Assembly (NCBI GenBank): GCA_947853245.1
Contig: CANTWP010000011.1
Coordinates: forward strand, 1-31,382
Reading direction: 5' to 3'
Source of the DNA: an uncultured Bacilli bacterium
GTDB lineage: Bacteria; Bacillota_I; Bacilli_A; RF39; UBA660
Length of the DNA stretch: 31,382 bases
Part shown: positions 1 through 7,050 of the stretch, piece by piece
How positions within the stretch are numbered: position 1 is the first letter of the stretch
Layout: each line of letters opens with the position of its first letter
Program-made: the position numbers and the translations under genes
The notes under the pieces: generated by a model
Seen by the model: the letters and a program-made list of their open reading frames with translations, nothing else
Told to the model about the DNA's origin: nothing
Database searches by the model: none

Positions 1-56
1 ACAATCCTCTAATTAGAAACTATTTATAAACTGTCCAACTTTTGGGGTTCAGTTCA
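1..56. mobile_element. probable right end of an IS3-family insertion sequence (partial)
   Basis: Positions 30-56 contain ACTGTCCAACTTTTGGGG followed by TTCAGTTCA. Read inward on the minus strand, this begins TGAACTGAACCCC and continues AAAAGTTGGACAGT, which resembles terminal inverted repeats I recall for IS3-family (IS150-type) elements. The element body would lie to the left, outside the window, so no transposase is visible. The identification rests on memory of the repeat type and on one end only. Confidence 0.45.
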
Positions 57-119
57 ATATGTTTTTTTCTCTTTTTTGTATAGCAAGTGTAAAAAAATAA
101 AAAAATTGTCAAAAAATTA

Positions 120-146
120 TTGATTTTTAACGTTTTTTGATATAAT
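120..146 (+). promoter_or_regulatory. folD promoter, extended -10
   Basis: TATAAT at 141-146 is preceded by TG at 138-139, giving an extended -10. A weak TTGATT at 120-125 has only 15 bp spacing. Transcription would start near 153, so the ATG at 151 cannot be the start codon. Confidence 0.6.
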
Positions 147-162
147 AAAGATGGTGATAGTA

Positions 163-1002
163 ATGATATTGATGACTGGAGAAGACATTAGCAAAAATAT
201 TAATTTAGAATTAAAGCAACAGGTCAAAGGATATATGATAAAGCCATGTTTAGCTGTTATTCAGATAGGAAATAATGATATAAATGATACTTATATAAAT
301 GCTAAAATAAAGACTGGCAATGAAATAGGGATCTATGTTAAACATATTTCCTTTTCAGAAGATACTAAAGAAATAGAAATTATTAATAAAATTGTAGAAT
401 TAAATAATGATGATTATGTAAATGGTATAGTTTTAGAATTGCCAATACCAGAAAAATATAATAGAGAAAAGTTAATTAATTATATAGCTAGAAACAAGGA
501 TGTTGACGGCTTAACAGATTTAAATTTGGGAAAAATTTTTAATAATAAGAAAGCTTATATTCCTTGTGTAGCTCAAGCTGTTTTAGTAATGTGCGATTTT
601 TATAATATTGCTTTAGAAGGTAAGCATGTTGTTATAATAAATAGAAGTTCCTTAATTGGAAAACCTCTAGCGGGATTATTGCTTAATAGGGATGCGACAG
701 TAACTGTTTGTCATTCTAAAACAGAGAATTTACAATCAATTATAAATATGGCTGATATTGTAGTTTCTGCTGTGGGAAAACCTAATTTTATAACAAAAGA
801 TATGTTGAAAGAAAATACTGTTGTATTTGATGTTGGGGTATCTAAAATTGATGGAATACTATCTGGTGATGTTGATAATAATAAAATTGATACTAAAGTT
901 GCATATTTAACACCTGTTATTGGAGGATTAGGTCCTGTTGGCATTTCGATGTTATTTAGAAATGTTATTGAATCTTATCAAAAAATGAATGATGATAAAT
1001 AA
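163..1002 (+). CDS. folD: FolD-like methylenetetrahydrofolate dehydrogenase/cyclohydrolase, divergent
   Basis: Bifunctional cytosolic enzyme of one-carbon metabolism that interconverts 5,10-methylene-, methenyl- and 10-formyl-tetrahydrofolate. The frame is open from 151, but a -10 box at 141-146 makes ATG 163 (or 172) the likely start, with GGTGAT at 153-158 as ribosome site; that gives about 279 aa, normal for the family. From 163 the catalytic Tyr44 and Lys48 are present (TYINAKIKTGNEIGI), as are the DVDG block, a Rossmann segment around NRSSLIGKPLAGLL and CHSKT, and a C-terminal TPVIGGLGPVG. Several near-invariant positions differ: the usual VQLPLP is LELPIP (catalytic Gln to Glu), PCTP is PCVA, GRS is NRS, and GVGPMT is GLGPVG. 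Function is therefore probable, but altered cofactor use or loss of one activity is possible. A hairpin terminator follows the stop at once. Confidence 0.85.
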   Translation: MILMTGEDISKNINLELKQQVKGYMIKPCLAVIQIGNNDINDTYINAKIKTGNEIGIYVKHISFSEDTKEIEIINKIVELNNDDYVNGIVLELPIPEKYNREKLINYIARNKDVDGLTDLNLGKIFNNKKAYIPCVAQAVLVMCDFYNIALEGKHVVIINRSSLIGKPLAGLLLNRDATVTVCHSKTENLQSIINMADIVVSAVGKPNFITKDMLKENTVVFDVGVSKIDGILSGDVDNNKIDTKVAYLTPVIGGLGPVGISMLFRNVIESYQKMNDDK

Positions 1003-1004
1003 TT

Positions 1005-1029
1005 AAGATGCTTTTTCGCATCTTTTTTT
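1005..1029 (+). terminator. folD terminator
   Basis: Perfect 7-bp stem AAGATGC/GCATCTT with loop TTTTTC, followed by a T run. It starts 2 nt after the folD stop codon. Confidence 0.85.
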
Positions 1030-1068
1030 GTTAAAACTAATAATTTATGATCTTTATTTGTTGATTTG

Positions 1069-1077
1069 TGTTATAAT
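1069..1077 (+). promoter_or_regulatory. extended -10 promoter for the 1118 gene
   Basis: TGTTATAAT is an extended -10 box. No convincing -35 box is seen. It lies inside the upstream part of the longest open frame, which supports the later start at 1118. Confidence 0.5.
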
Positions 1078-1117
1078 ATTGAACGTATTTAATTTTAACA
1101 GAGTTAGGAGAAAGGTT

Positions 1118-1786
1118 ATGAATACATATACCAACTTTAAACATAAGTTTTTAATTAATAAATTAAAACGACTATGCTATTGTCCGGCCTATTTTGCAGG
1201 CTGTGAAATATATAGATTATTAAATTATAGTACTTTGCCGGAATTGGCTTATTCAATCAAAAAAGGCAGTATTATATTAGATTCAAAATTACTTTTTGGT
1301 AGAAGAAAGACTTCAGCAGAAGAACAATTTTTATATCTCGTGAATAAATATATAGTTTTTATTAGAAACAATTTTTTTATTCATGCTACTGAAATGGTTC
1401 TAATACTAGAAGAAACACTTAAGAGCAAATATTCAAAGGTTTTATATTCCCACTTAGATTTTAATAAAGGTGATAATTATAAAATGTTTTATTCTGAATT
1501 TAAAAAAATGTTTTTATCTACCTTATTAGAAAACTACAAGAAATACTATAATGGGCCACTAGATGATCCAATGTTATCTAAGTTAAAAACTTTATCAGTG
1601 GAAAATAATATAGAATTAGAAGAAGTATTTACAATTTTTAAACAAATTATTAATTTTAGATGTAGCAATTTATATTATTGCTTTGTTACAACAAGTGATA
1701 ATGATAATTTTGAATATGGAGAACAATTTTATACTGTTAAATGGAATACTTTAATCAGAGATTATATTGGTTCTTTAAATAAATGA
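1118..1786 (+). CDS. hypothetical protein, about 222 aa
   Basis: I do not recognise this family. The frame is open from 1028, but ATG 1118 is preferred because it has a strong ribosome site (TAGGAGAAAGG, 1105-1115) and a promoter -10 box at 1072-1077. The product is a soluble-looking, basic, Tyr/Phe/Leu-rich protein. The N-terminal 30 residues contain a Lys/Arg-rich stretch and three Cys. The rest looks helical, with no clear signal peptide, membrane segment or catalytic motif. It stands alone between the folD terminator and a tRNA gene and has its own promoter. Codon use (TTA, AGA, AAT rich) matches its neighbours, so there is no sign of recent transfer. No clear hairpin terminator follows it before the tRNA promoter. 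Confidence 0.75.
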   Translation: MNTYTNFKHKFLINKLKRLCYCPAYFAGCEIYRLLNYSTLPELAYSIKKGSIILDSKLLFGRRKTSAEEQFLYLVNKYIVFIRNNFFIHATEMVLILEETLKSKYSKVLYSHLDFNKGDNYKMFYSEFKKMFLSTLLENYKKYYNGPLDDPMLSKLKTLSVENNIELEEVFTIFKQIINFRCSNLYYCFVTTSDNDNFEYGEQFYTVKWNTLIRDYIGSLNK

Positions 1787-1830
1787 TATATCTTGATTTC
1801 CTAAAATATTATTAAAAACCAAAAAAAGTA

Positions 1831-1859
1831 TTGTCAAAATAATTTAAATTTGATATACT
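1831..1859 (+). promoter_or_regulatory. tRNA-Met promoter
   Basis: TTGTCA (1831-1836), a 17-bp spacer, and TATACT (1854-1859), with TG at 1851-1852 giving an extended -10. The tRNA begins 18 nt after the -10 box. Confidence 0.8.
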
Positions 1860-1877
1860 TATATTGCTTGTTGTTAT

Positions 1878-1954
1878 GGCGAGATAGCTCAGTTGGCTAG
1901 AGCGTCCGGTTCATACCCGGAAGGTCGTGGGTTCGACCCCCTCTCTCGCTACCA
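1878..1954 (+). tRNA. tRNA-Met (anticodon CAU), elongator type
   Basis: A 77-nt cloverleaf. The acceptor stem is GGCGAGA/TCTCGCT with a G-U closing pair, and the D-arm GCTC/GAGC is clear. The anticodon stem TCCGG/CCGGA is perfect around loop TTCATAC, giving anticodon CAT. The T-loop is TTCGACC, the discriminator base is A, and CCA is encoded. The overall sequence is close to Bacillus elongator tRNA-Met and unlike the initiator or the lysidine-modified tRNA-Ile. The T-stem GTGGG/CCCTC has one U-U mismatch at its second pair. A consensus promoter and a hairpin terminator flank it, so it is an independent transcript. Confidence 0.95.
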
Positions 1955-1964
1955 ATTTGTTTAT

Positions 1965-1993
1965 AACTAGATGCTTATCTAGTTTTTATTTTT
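1965..1993 (+). terminator. tRNA-Met terminator
   Basis: Perfect 8-bp stem AACTAGAT/ATCTAGTT with loop GCTT, then a T-rich run. It begins 10 nt after the tRNA 3' end. Confidence 0.85.
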
Positions 1994-2034
1994 ATAGATT
2001 TTTAGGATATATTTAACTTTATTTATATAAAATA

Positions 2035-2091
2035 AAAACTAATTTATTTAACTAACTCTTTAAAGAGTTTATTATTAAATTAGTTTTTTTG
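2035..2091. terminator. nested, possibly bidirectional hairpin at the end of the 2052-3014 gene
   Basis: An outer AT-rich stem (CTAATTTA type against TAAATTAG) encloses a second palindrome, AACTCTTTAAAGAGTT, at about 2055-2070. T runs follow on both strands. The minus-strand stop codon at 2052-2054 lies inside the structure. Confidence 0.65.
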
Positions 2092-3014
2092 TATATTAGT
2101 AAATGATCATTTGTACAATTTTTAATGGCGGAATTGTCAATTAATAATTCTTCAAACTCATCTGAAAAAAATTTTTCTCTAATTGCCTTTTTATTGATAA
2201 AAGGAATATTCTTTTGTTTAGAGGAATCTGCCCAGAACATATACGCTGTACAAATAATCCCATTGTTATTTAACAATTTTGATAGATCGTTTATAATATA
2301 ATCTTTAAATTTATTAATAGGCTTTCTTTTATATATTTCATCAATAAAATCGGCTATATTAGATAAAAGAATTATATCAAATTTACAACTATATGAATTA
2401 TATAATTCTGTTAAATCATAATTATTAAATACTTGTTGTATATTCAAATGTTCATAGGAATTTAATTTATGTTGAAGTATTTGATAATTACTTGGATTTA
2501 AATAACTAATAAATGTTTTTAAAAAATTATATGATTCTTCGAAGTTAAAAAATAATTTTGATTTTCTAATTCTATTTCCAGAAAATTTAGTATAAAGAGT
2601 ATCCCAAAAGATCAAACTTTCCTCATCTAAGTTATTACGAATTTTTGAATATGATCGAATATTAAATACATCATATATATTGTTATCTATAACAAAAAAT
2701 TTAACAAATTCGTCGTAGTTCAAGGTTCTTACTCCCGCAATTTTTAAATTTATATAATATTTAGTTAAGATATTTATATCAAAAATTTGAATTTGTTTAC
2801 AATCACGCATTAATAATTCTAAAAAATGATCACCAGAACCAGCAACGGTTAATACATCTTTATTATTTATATTAAGAAGATTAAAATAACTACTTATATT
2901 TTCATTTGTAAAGGGATAAATACTACTGTATTTAGAAAATTTAGGATAATAGAAAGGATTATATTTAATAAGTTTTGAAGCTTCTTCAATATCTTTGTTA
3001 ACGTTGTAATTCAT
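2052..3014 (-). CDS. SAM-dependent transferase-like protein, DUF3419/BtaA-like fold
   Basis: A 320-aa soluble protein. Residues near 57-80 read VLTVAGSGDHFLELL then IFDIN, the glycine loop and acidic residue of a class I SAM-binding fold. This is followed by an aromatic-rich block (YYINLKIAGVRTLNYDEF) typical of DUF3419/BtaA-type proteins, where an N-terminal SAM pocket is followed by a helical insert. A later strand segment (KFDIILLSNIADFI) fits the central sheet. BtaA relatives move the aminocarboxypropyl group of SAM to diacylglycerol, but only the fold is supported here and the substrate is unknown. Start ATG 3014 has a good ribosome site (AGAGGTG) and a near-consensus promoter. It is transcribed alone and divergently from the ABC exporter at 3151. 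Confidence 0.7.
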   Translation of the reverse strand: MNYNVNKDIEEASKLIKYNPFYYPKFSKYSSIYPFTNENISSYFNLLNINNKDVLTVAGSGDHFLELLMRDCKQIQIFDINILTKYYINLKIAGVRTLNYDEFVKFFVIDNNIYDVFNIRSYSKIRNNLDEESLIFWDTLYTKFSGNRIRKSKLFFNFEESYNFLKTFISYLNPSNYQILQHKLNSYEHLNIQQVFNNYDLTELYNSYSCKFDIILLSNIADFIDEIYKRKPINKFKDYIINDLSKLLNNNGIICTAYMFWADSSKQKNIPFINKKAIREKFFSDEFEELLIDNSAIKNCTNDHLLIYKKTNLIINSLKS

Positions 3015-3039
3015 TTATGTTCACCTCTTAGCATTTGTT

Positions 3040-3068
3040 ATAATATCAAATTTTGAAATTCTTGTCAA
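3040..3068 (-). promoter_or_regulatory. promoter of the 2052-3014 gene
   Basis: On the minus strand: TTGACA (3063-3068), 17-bp spacer, TATTAT (3040-3045), with an upstream TGA giving an extended -10. This is one of the best promoters in the window. Confidence 0.8.
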
Positions 3069-3099
3069 ATATAAACATCTGTTTTTTAGAAATGTTGTC

Positions 3100-3128
3100 T
3101 TGACTAAAGTTTTGAGTTAACTTATAAT
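3100..3128 (+). promoter_or_regulatory. promoter of the ABC-queH operon
   Basis: TTGACT (3100-3105), 17-bp spacer, TATAAT (3123-3128). It is divergent from the promoter at 3040-3068, with about 30 bp between the two -35 boxes. Confidence 0.8.
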
Positions 3129-3150
3129 AATTATTGCATTGGAGGGGAAT

Positions 3151-5454
3151 ATGTTAGAATTAAAAAATATTAAAAAGGTTTATCAAACAGGAAATTTTCG
3201 TCAAGAAGCTTTAAAAGATATGAGTATTAAATTTCGTAAACATGAATTTGTTAGTATTTTAGGCCCATCGGGTAGTGGTAAAACTACGCTTTTAAATATT
3301 ATAGGTGGTTTAGATAAATATACTAGTGGGGATTTAATAATAAATGGAAAATCAACTAAACAATTTAAGGATACAGATTGGGATAGTTATCGAAATAATG
3401 CGATTGGTTTTATATTTCAATCCTATAATCTTATTAGTCATATTAGTGTATTAGAAAATGTTGAGATGGGTATGACATTAAGTGGGATTAATCAAAAAAA
3501 ACGTCGAAAAAAGGCTTTAGAGGTATTAAAAAAAGTTGGATTAAAAGATCACGCTATGAAGAAACCTAATCAATTATCTGGTGGTCAAATGCAAAGAGTT
3601 GCGATAGCTAGAGCACTTGCTAATGATCCGGATATTATATTAGCGGATGAACCAACAGGAGCTTTAGATTCTAAAACGAGTGTTCAAATAATGGACTTAA
3701 TTAAAGATATCTCTAAATATAAATTAGTTATTATGGTAACTCATAATCCTACTTTGGCAAACGATTATGCCAGTCGTATTATTGAATTTAAAGATGGTTC
3801 TTTAGTGAATGATTCAAATCCTATAATCGAAGAAAGCGTTGTATCTAGTGAACATAAATTTAAGAAAACTGCTATGAATTATTTAACCGCTTTAAATTTA
3901 TCCTTTAATAATATTAAAACTAAAAAGGGTAGAACATTATTAACCGCATTTGCTAGTAGTATTGGAATTATTGGTATTGCTTTAATACTTTCTTTATCAA
4001 ATGGATTTGATATTAAAATAGATGAATTCCAACAAAATACTTTATCATCATTACCAATTATGATAAGTTCACAGTCAATGAATTTAGATGAAGATTCGAT
4101 GATGCAACTACATAATGAACAGATTGGAAAAAATTATGAAAAGTATACTACTGCTAAAGAAGTTTATCCAAAACAAGAGTTAGAACAAGTTATGCATACC
4201 AATAAAATTACTACCAATTTATTAAATTATATTGATAAAATAGATGCTAATGATGTATCAGGGATAGCTTATACTCGTACTACTGCTTTAAATATGTTGA
4301 TTAAAGTAAATGATTCTGTGAATCAATTTCCTCAAAATTATTTTACTACTATACCTAAGTCTTTAAATAACGATTTAAATGGAGTATTAGAGGATAATTA
4401 TGATGTATTAGCGGGTAATTTGCCAACTAGTAAAGATGATATAGTTTTAATTGTTGATTCTAGCAATAGAGTAGATGCTAAATTATTGGCAAGTCTTGGC
4501 TTTGACAAAGATATTGAATCTATTTCGTTTGATGATATACTTGGTAAAGAAATAAAAATTATTTTAAATGATGATTATTATAAACAAATAGGTAATTACT
4601 TTACTATTAATTTAGATTTTGAAAAGATGTATGCTAATAAAGATAATATTACTCTTAAAATTGTGGGAATCATTCGTGGTAAAGAGGATAAAGCTTTAAC
4701 TTCGACAGGTTCTGCTTTAGCTTATACCGAAGAATTAGTAGAATATGTAATAAATAAGAATGTTGATTCTAAAATAGTGAAAAAACAAGGTGCTAGTGAC
4801 TATAATGTATTAACTGGCGATAAGTTTGATAATAGTGAAACTGGTAACCAAGTTAAACAAAACATTCTTACATATCTTGGTGCTAATGATGTTCCAGTTC
4901 TTATAAGTATTTATCCAAGAAATTTTGAATCAAAAGATAAAATTTTAGATTACTTGGATAGTTATAATATTGATAAAGCAGAAGAAGATAAAATAATTTA
5001 TACGGATATGGCTGCTTTAATTTCTTCTTTATCTGGTAGTATAATGGATGCTATAACAGTTGTTTTAATAGCCTTTTCTGCTATATCTTTAGTAGTATCT
5101 GGCATTATGATAGGGATTATTACTTATATATCAGTATTAGAAAGAACTAAAGAAATAGGTGTATTAAGAGCATTAGGGGCTAGAAAAAAAGATATTTCTC
5201 GTGTATTTAATGCTGAAACATTTATTATTGGTGTCACGTCTGGCTTTATTGGTATTTTAATAGCTAGAATTTTAATAATACCTGCTAATATAATTATTGA
5301 AAATTTAACAGAGCTACCAAATGTCGCTAAGTTAAATCCACTTCATGCTTTAATTTTAATTTTAATAAGCGTTATTTTAACTGTAATAGGTGGAGCTATA
5401 CCTGCTAAAATAGCCTCTAAAAAAGATCCAGTGGAGGCTTTGAGAAGTGAATAA
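3151..5454 (+). CDS. fused ABC transporter, ATPase plus FtsX-type permease (MacB-like)
   Basis: One 767-aa polypeptide. Residues 1-225 form an ABC ATPase: Walker A GPSGSGKTT at 38-46, Q-loop Gln90, LSGGQ at 142-146, Walker B ILADE near 163-167 and switch His198. A linker leads to the first membrane helix at about 265-285, then a large extracellular domain (about 290-620), and three C-terminal helices with the FtsX core near 635-767. MacB-type proteins couple ATP hydrolysis in the cytosol to work on peptides, lipids or antibiotics outside, and usually act as dimers. The start is ATG 3151, placed after GGAGGGG at 3141-3147, not the in-frame TTG at 3139. The downstream gene queH overlaps its last codons. 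The substrate cannot be told from sequence. Confidence 0.9.
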   Translation: MLELKNIKKVYQTGNFRQEALKDMSIKFRKHEFVSILGPSGSGKTTLLNIIGGLDKYTSGDLIINGKSTKQFKDTDWDSYRNNAIGFIFQSYNLISHISVLENVEMGMTLSGINQKKRRKKALEVLKKVGLKDHAMKKPNQLSGGQMQRVAIARALANDPDIILADEPTGALDSKTSVQIMDLIKDISKYKLVIMVTHNPTLANDYASRIIEFKDGSLVNDSNPIIEESVVSSEHKFKKTAMNYLTALNLSFNNIKTKKGRTLLTAFASSIGIIGIALILSLSNGFDIKIDEFQQNTLSSLPIMISSQSMNLDEDSMMQLHNEQIGKNYEKYTTAKEVYPKQELEQVMHTNKITTNLLNYIDKIDANDVSGIAYTRTTALNMLIKVNDSVNQFPQNYFTTIPKSLNNDLNGVLEDNYDVLAGNLPTSKDDIVLIVDSSNRVDAKLLASLGFDKDIESISFDDILGKEIKIILNDDYYKQIGNYFTINLDFEKMYANKDNITLKIVGIIRGKEDKALTSTGSALAYTEELVEYVINKNVDSKIVKKQGASDYNVLTGDKFDNSETGNQVKQNILTYLGANDVPVLISIYPRNFESKDKILDYLDSYNIDKAEEDKIIYTDMAALISSLSGSIMDAITVVLIAFSAISLVVSGIMIGIITYISVLERTKEIGVLRALGARKKDISRVFNAETFIIGVTSGFIGILIARILIIPANIIIENLTELPNVAKLNPLHALILILISVILTVIGGAIPAKIASKKDPVEALRSE

Positions 5455-6079
5455 TATTAAAGAGAATTACCAAATAAAAATGGAACATATAATTGCAAAT
5501 ATACCACAAAATAGTGTTCCAAAATTAATGTTACAAGCTTGCTGTGCTCCCTGTAGCAGTTATGTGTTAGAAATTTTAAGCAATTATTTTCAAATTACAA
5601 TTGTTTATTATAACCCAAATATTTATCCTTATGAAGAGTATATTAAACGTTTAGATGAGGTAAAAAAACTAATTAAACTTATTAAAAGTAGGTATCCGAT
5701 CGATATTTTAGAAGTCGAATATGATAAAGCTGCTTTTGATGATATCAGTAAGGGTTTAGAATTTGAACCTGAAGGTGGAGCTAGATGTCATAAATGCTAT
5801 TATTTACGTATAGAAAAAGTGGCATTGCTTGCTAAAAAAAATAATTATGATTATTTTACAACTACATTAAGTATAAGTCCTTATAAAAATGCTGAAGTAT
5901 TAAATAATATTGGTGCTTTCTTAGAGAATAAATATAATATTAAATATTTATATGCTGATTTTAAGAAAAAAGAAGGATACAAAAGATCAATTGAATTATC
6001 TAAGAAATATAATTTATATCGACAGGAATATTGTGGTTGTGAATTTTCTATTCAAAAAAAAGAAGAAACCATTTCTTAA
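5447..6079 (+). CDS. queH: epoxyqueuosine reductase QueH
   Basis: QueH reduces epoxyqueuosine to queuosine in tRNA (Asn, Asp, His, Tyr), the last step of queuosine synthesis, as the non-homologous replacement for QueG. The 210-aa protein shows the family landmarks: ACCAPCSSY (Cys32, Cys33, Cys36), YYNPNIYP at 54-61, RCHKCYYLR (Cys114, Cys117), DFKKKEGYKRS near 171-181 and YCGCEFS (Cys196, Cys198). These cysteines hold the Fe-S cluster and metal site. The start is GTG 5447, which overlaps the end of the ABC gene by 8 nt, with GGAGG about 10 nt upstream inside the ABC gene, so the two are co-transcribed and probably translationally coupled. An alternative start is ATG 5480. The pairing with a transporter looks like simple operon co-location. 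Confidence 0.93.
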   Translation: MNNIKENYQIKMEHIIANIPQNSVPKLMLQACCAPCSSYVLEILSNYFQITIVYYNPNIYPYEEYIKRLDEVKKLIKLIKSRYPIDILEVEYDKAAFDDISKGLEFEPEGGARCHKCYYLRIEKVALLAKKNNYDYFTTTLSISPYKNAEVLNNIGAFLENKYNIKYLYADFKKKEGYKRSIELSKKYNLYRQEYCGCEFSIQKKEETIS

Positions 6080-6095
6080 AAAGTTTCTTTTTTTA
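6063..6095. terminator. bidirectional terminator between queH and def
   Basis: Stem AAGAAAC/GTTTCTT with a loop of about 13 nt that contains the queH stop codon. T runs follow on both strands, serving the two convergent genes. Confidence 0.75.
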
Positions 6096-6641
6096 TATTA
6101 ACCTAATTTCTCCTTCTTTAAAGAAAGGTTTATCTTTGTTGATTTTATCGAAGAATAAAATACCATTTAAGTGATCGATTTCATGTTGGAAAGCGATCGC
6201 TAATTCTTCTCTAGCTCTAACTCTTATCATATTGCCATCTTCGTCAAACCCCTCAACAGTAACTCTGGCATATCGAGGAACATGACCATCTACATCACGA
6301 TTTACACTTAAGCATCCTTCGCCCGCCTCAGCAGCAATTATCTCACTAGAATTGCTTACTATTTTAGGATTTATAACAACATAATTATCAAATTTACCAT
6401 CATCATATTCATGAACAATGATAATAATTCTTTTGCTAATTCCTAGTTGTGGAAAAGCCATTCCCATACCAGGTCTTAGATCATATTTTTTTTCATATTC
6501 TTCAATTTGACTATATGTTAAATGATCAACAGTTTGTTTGATTAAATTTTTTTCTTTTTTAGAAAGAGGAAAAGTTGCATCTTTGGCAATTTCTCTTAAT
6601 ATTGGTTCTTTTTCATCTAATATATCTAATTTTTTAAACAT
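6093..6641 (-). CDS. def: peptide deformylase
   Basis: Removes the N-formyl group from nascent proteins at the ribosome exit, using Fe2+ or Zn2+. All three motifs are present in the 182-aa product: motif I GMGMAFPQ (58-65), motif II EGCLSV (108-113, metal ligand Cys110) and motif III HEIDH (153-157, two His ligands and catalytic Glu). Length and the insert between motifs I and II fit the type 2 deformylases of Bacillota. Motif I has Phe where GLGLAAxQ usually has Ala. ATG 6641 is preceded by GGAGGG and an extended -10 (TGATAGAAT). The gene has its own promoter and faces queH tail to tail. Confidence 0.96.
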   Translation of the reverse strand: MFKKLDILDEKEPILREIAKDATFPLSKKEKNLIKQTVDHLTYSQIEEYEKKYDLRPGMGMAFPQLGISKRIIIIVHEYDDGKFDNYVVINPKIVSNSSEIIAAEAGEGCLSVNRDVDGHVPRYARVTVEGFDEDGNMIRVRAREELAIAFQHEIDHLNGILFFDKINKDKPFFKEGEIRLI

Positions 6642-6662
6642 ATAATCCCTCCAACTGACAAT

Positions 6663-6671
6663 ATTCTATCA
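6663..6671 (-). promoter_or_regulatory. def promoter, extended -10
   Basis: Minus-strand TGATAGAAT lies about 22 nt before the start codon, with the ribosome site GGAGGG at 6648-6653 between them. No good -35 box is seen. Confidence 0.5.
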
Positions 6672-6700
6672 CAAAAATGTATTTTTTAAAAGTATAAATT

Positions 6701-6726
6701 AAAAAAGAGGAAGTCTTATCTCCCTC
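6701..6726 (-). terminator. terminator of the YjcZ-like gene
   Basis: Minus-strand stem GAGGGA/TTCCTC (one G-U pair), 8-nt loop, then six T. The stop codon is in the loop. Confidence 0.7.
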
Positions 6727-6910
6727 CACAACCAGAATTGCATGAACTATTAGAATTAAATGCTCTAGCGCCAATAACAATAACTAAAAGTATAAATAAT
6801 ACTAAAATAATAGCTGCACCGTATCCAGTACCGCAGCCACAAACGCCACTGTATCCTTGGTTACAGCATCCATTTCCATAGCCTTGATATCCTCCACCGT
6901 AGTAATACAT
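6716..6910 (-). CDS. YjcZ-like small Gly/Tyr/Cys-rich membrane protein
   Basis: A 64-aa protein. The N-terminus is a soluble head rich in Gly, Tyr, Cys and Asn (MYYYGGGYQGYGNG). One hydrophobic helix follows (AAIILVLFILLVIVIGA, about residues 32-48), then a short Ser/Asn/Cys/Gly tail. This layout resembles the YjcZ/YybI-type small proteins of Bacillus, annotated as sporulation proteins, where a GYG head precedes a FALIVVLFILLIIV-like helix. Seven Cys residues are unusual for so short a protein. The frame is open from 7003, but ATG 6910 has the ribosome site GGAGG at 6918-6922 and gives the compact family form. Whether it has a role in spores is inference. Confidence 0.65.
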   Translation of the reverse strand: MYYYGGGYQGYGNGCCNQGYSGVCGCGTGYGAAIILVLFILLVIVIGARAFNSNSSCNSGCGGR

Positions 6911-7002
6911 ATTGATACCTCCATTCTTTCTAATATAGTTTATTGCATTTTCATTAATATGTTTATGTTTTCTACCTAATATCTGAAAAAAATATAAACT
7001 CA

Positions 7003-7031
7003 TTGTCGGATTATCATTTTTATGATATTAT
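7003..7031 (+). promoter_or_regulatory. promoter of the FtsW-like gene
   Basis: TTGTCG (7003-7008), 17-bp spacer, TATTAT (7026-7031), with TGA just before the -10 box. The inferred start of transcription near 7038 leaves a leader of about 13 nt. Confidence 0.7.
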
Positions 7032-7050
7032 ATTTATAGTAGGTGTGCTT

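Noticed and set aside
711..944. 77-codon minus-strand frame inside folD
   Set aside because: It is antisense to well-supported folD sequence, has no ribosome site, and its composition is that of a reverse-strand shadow.
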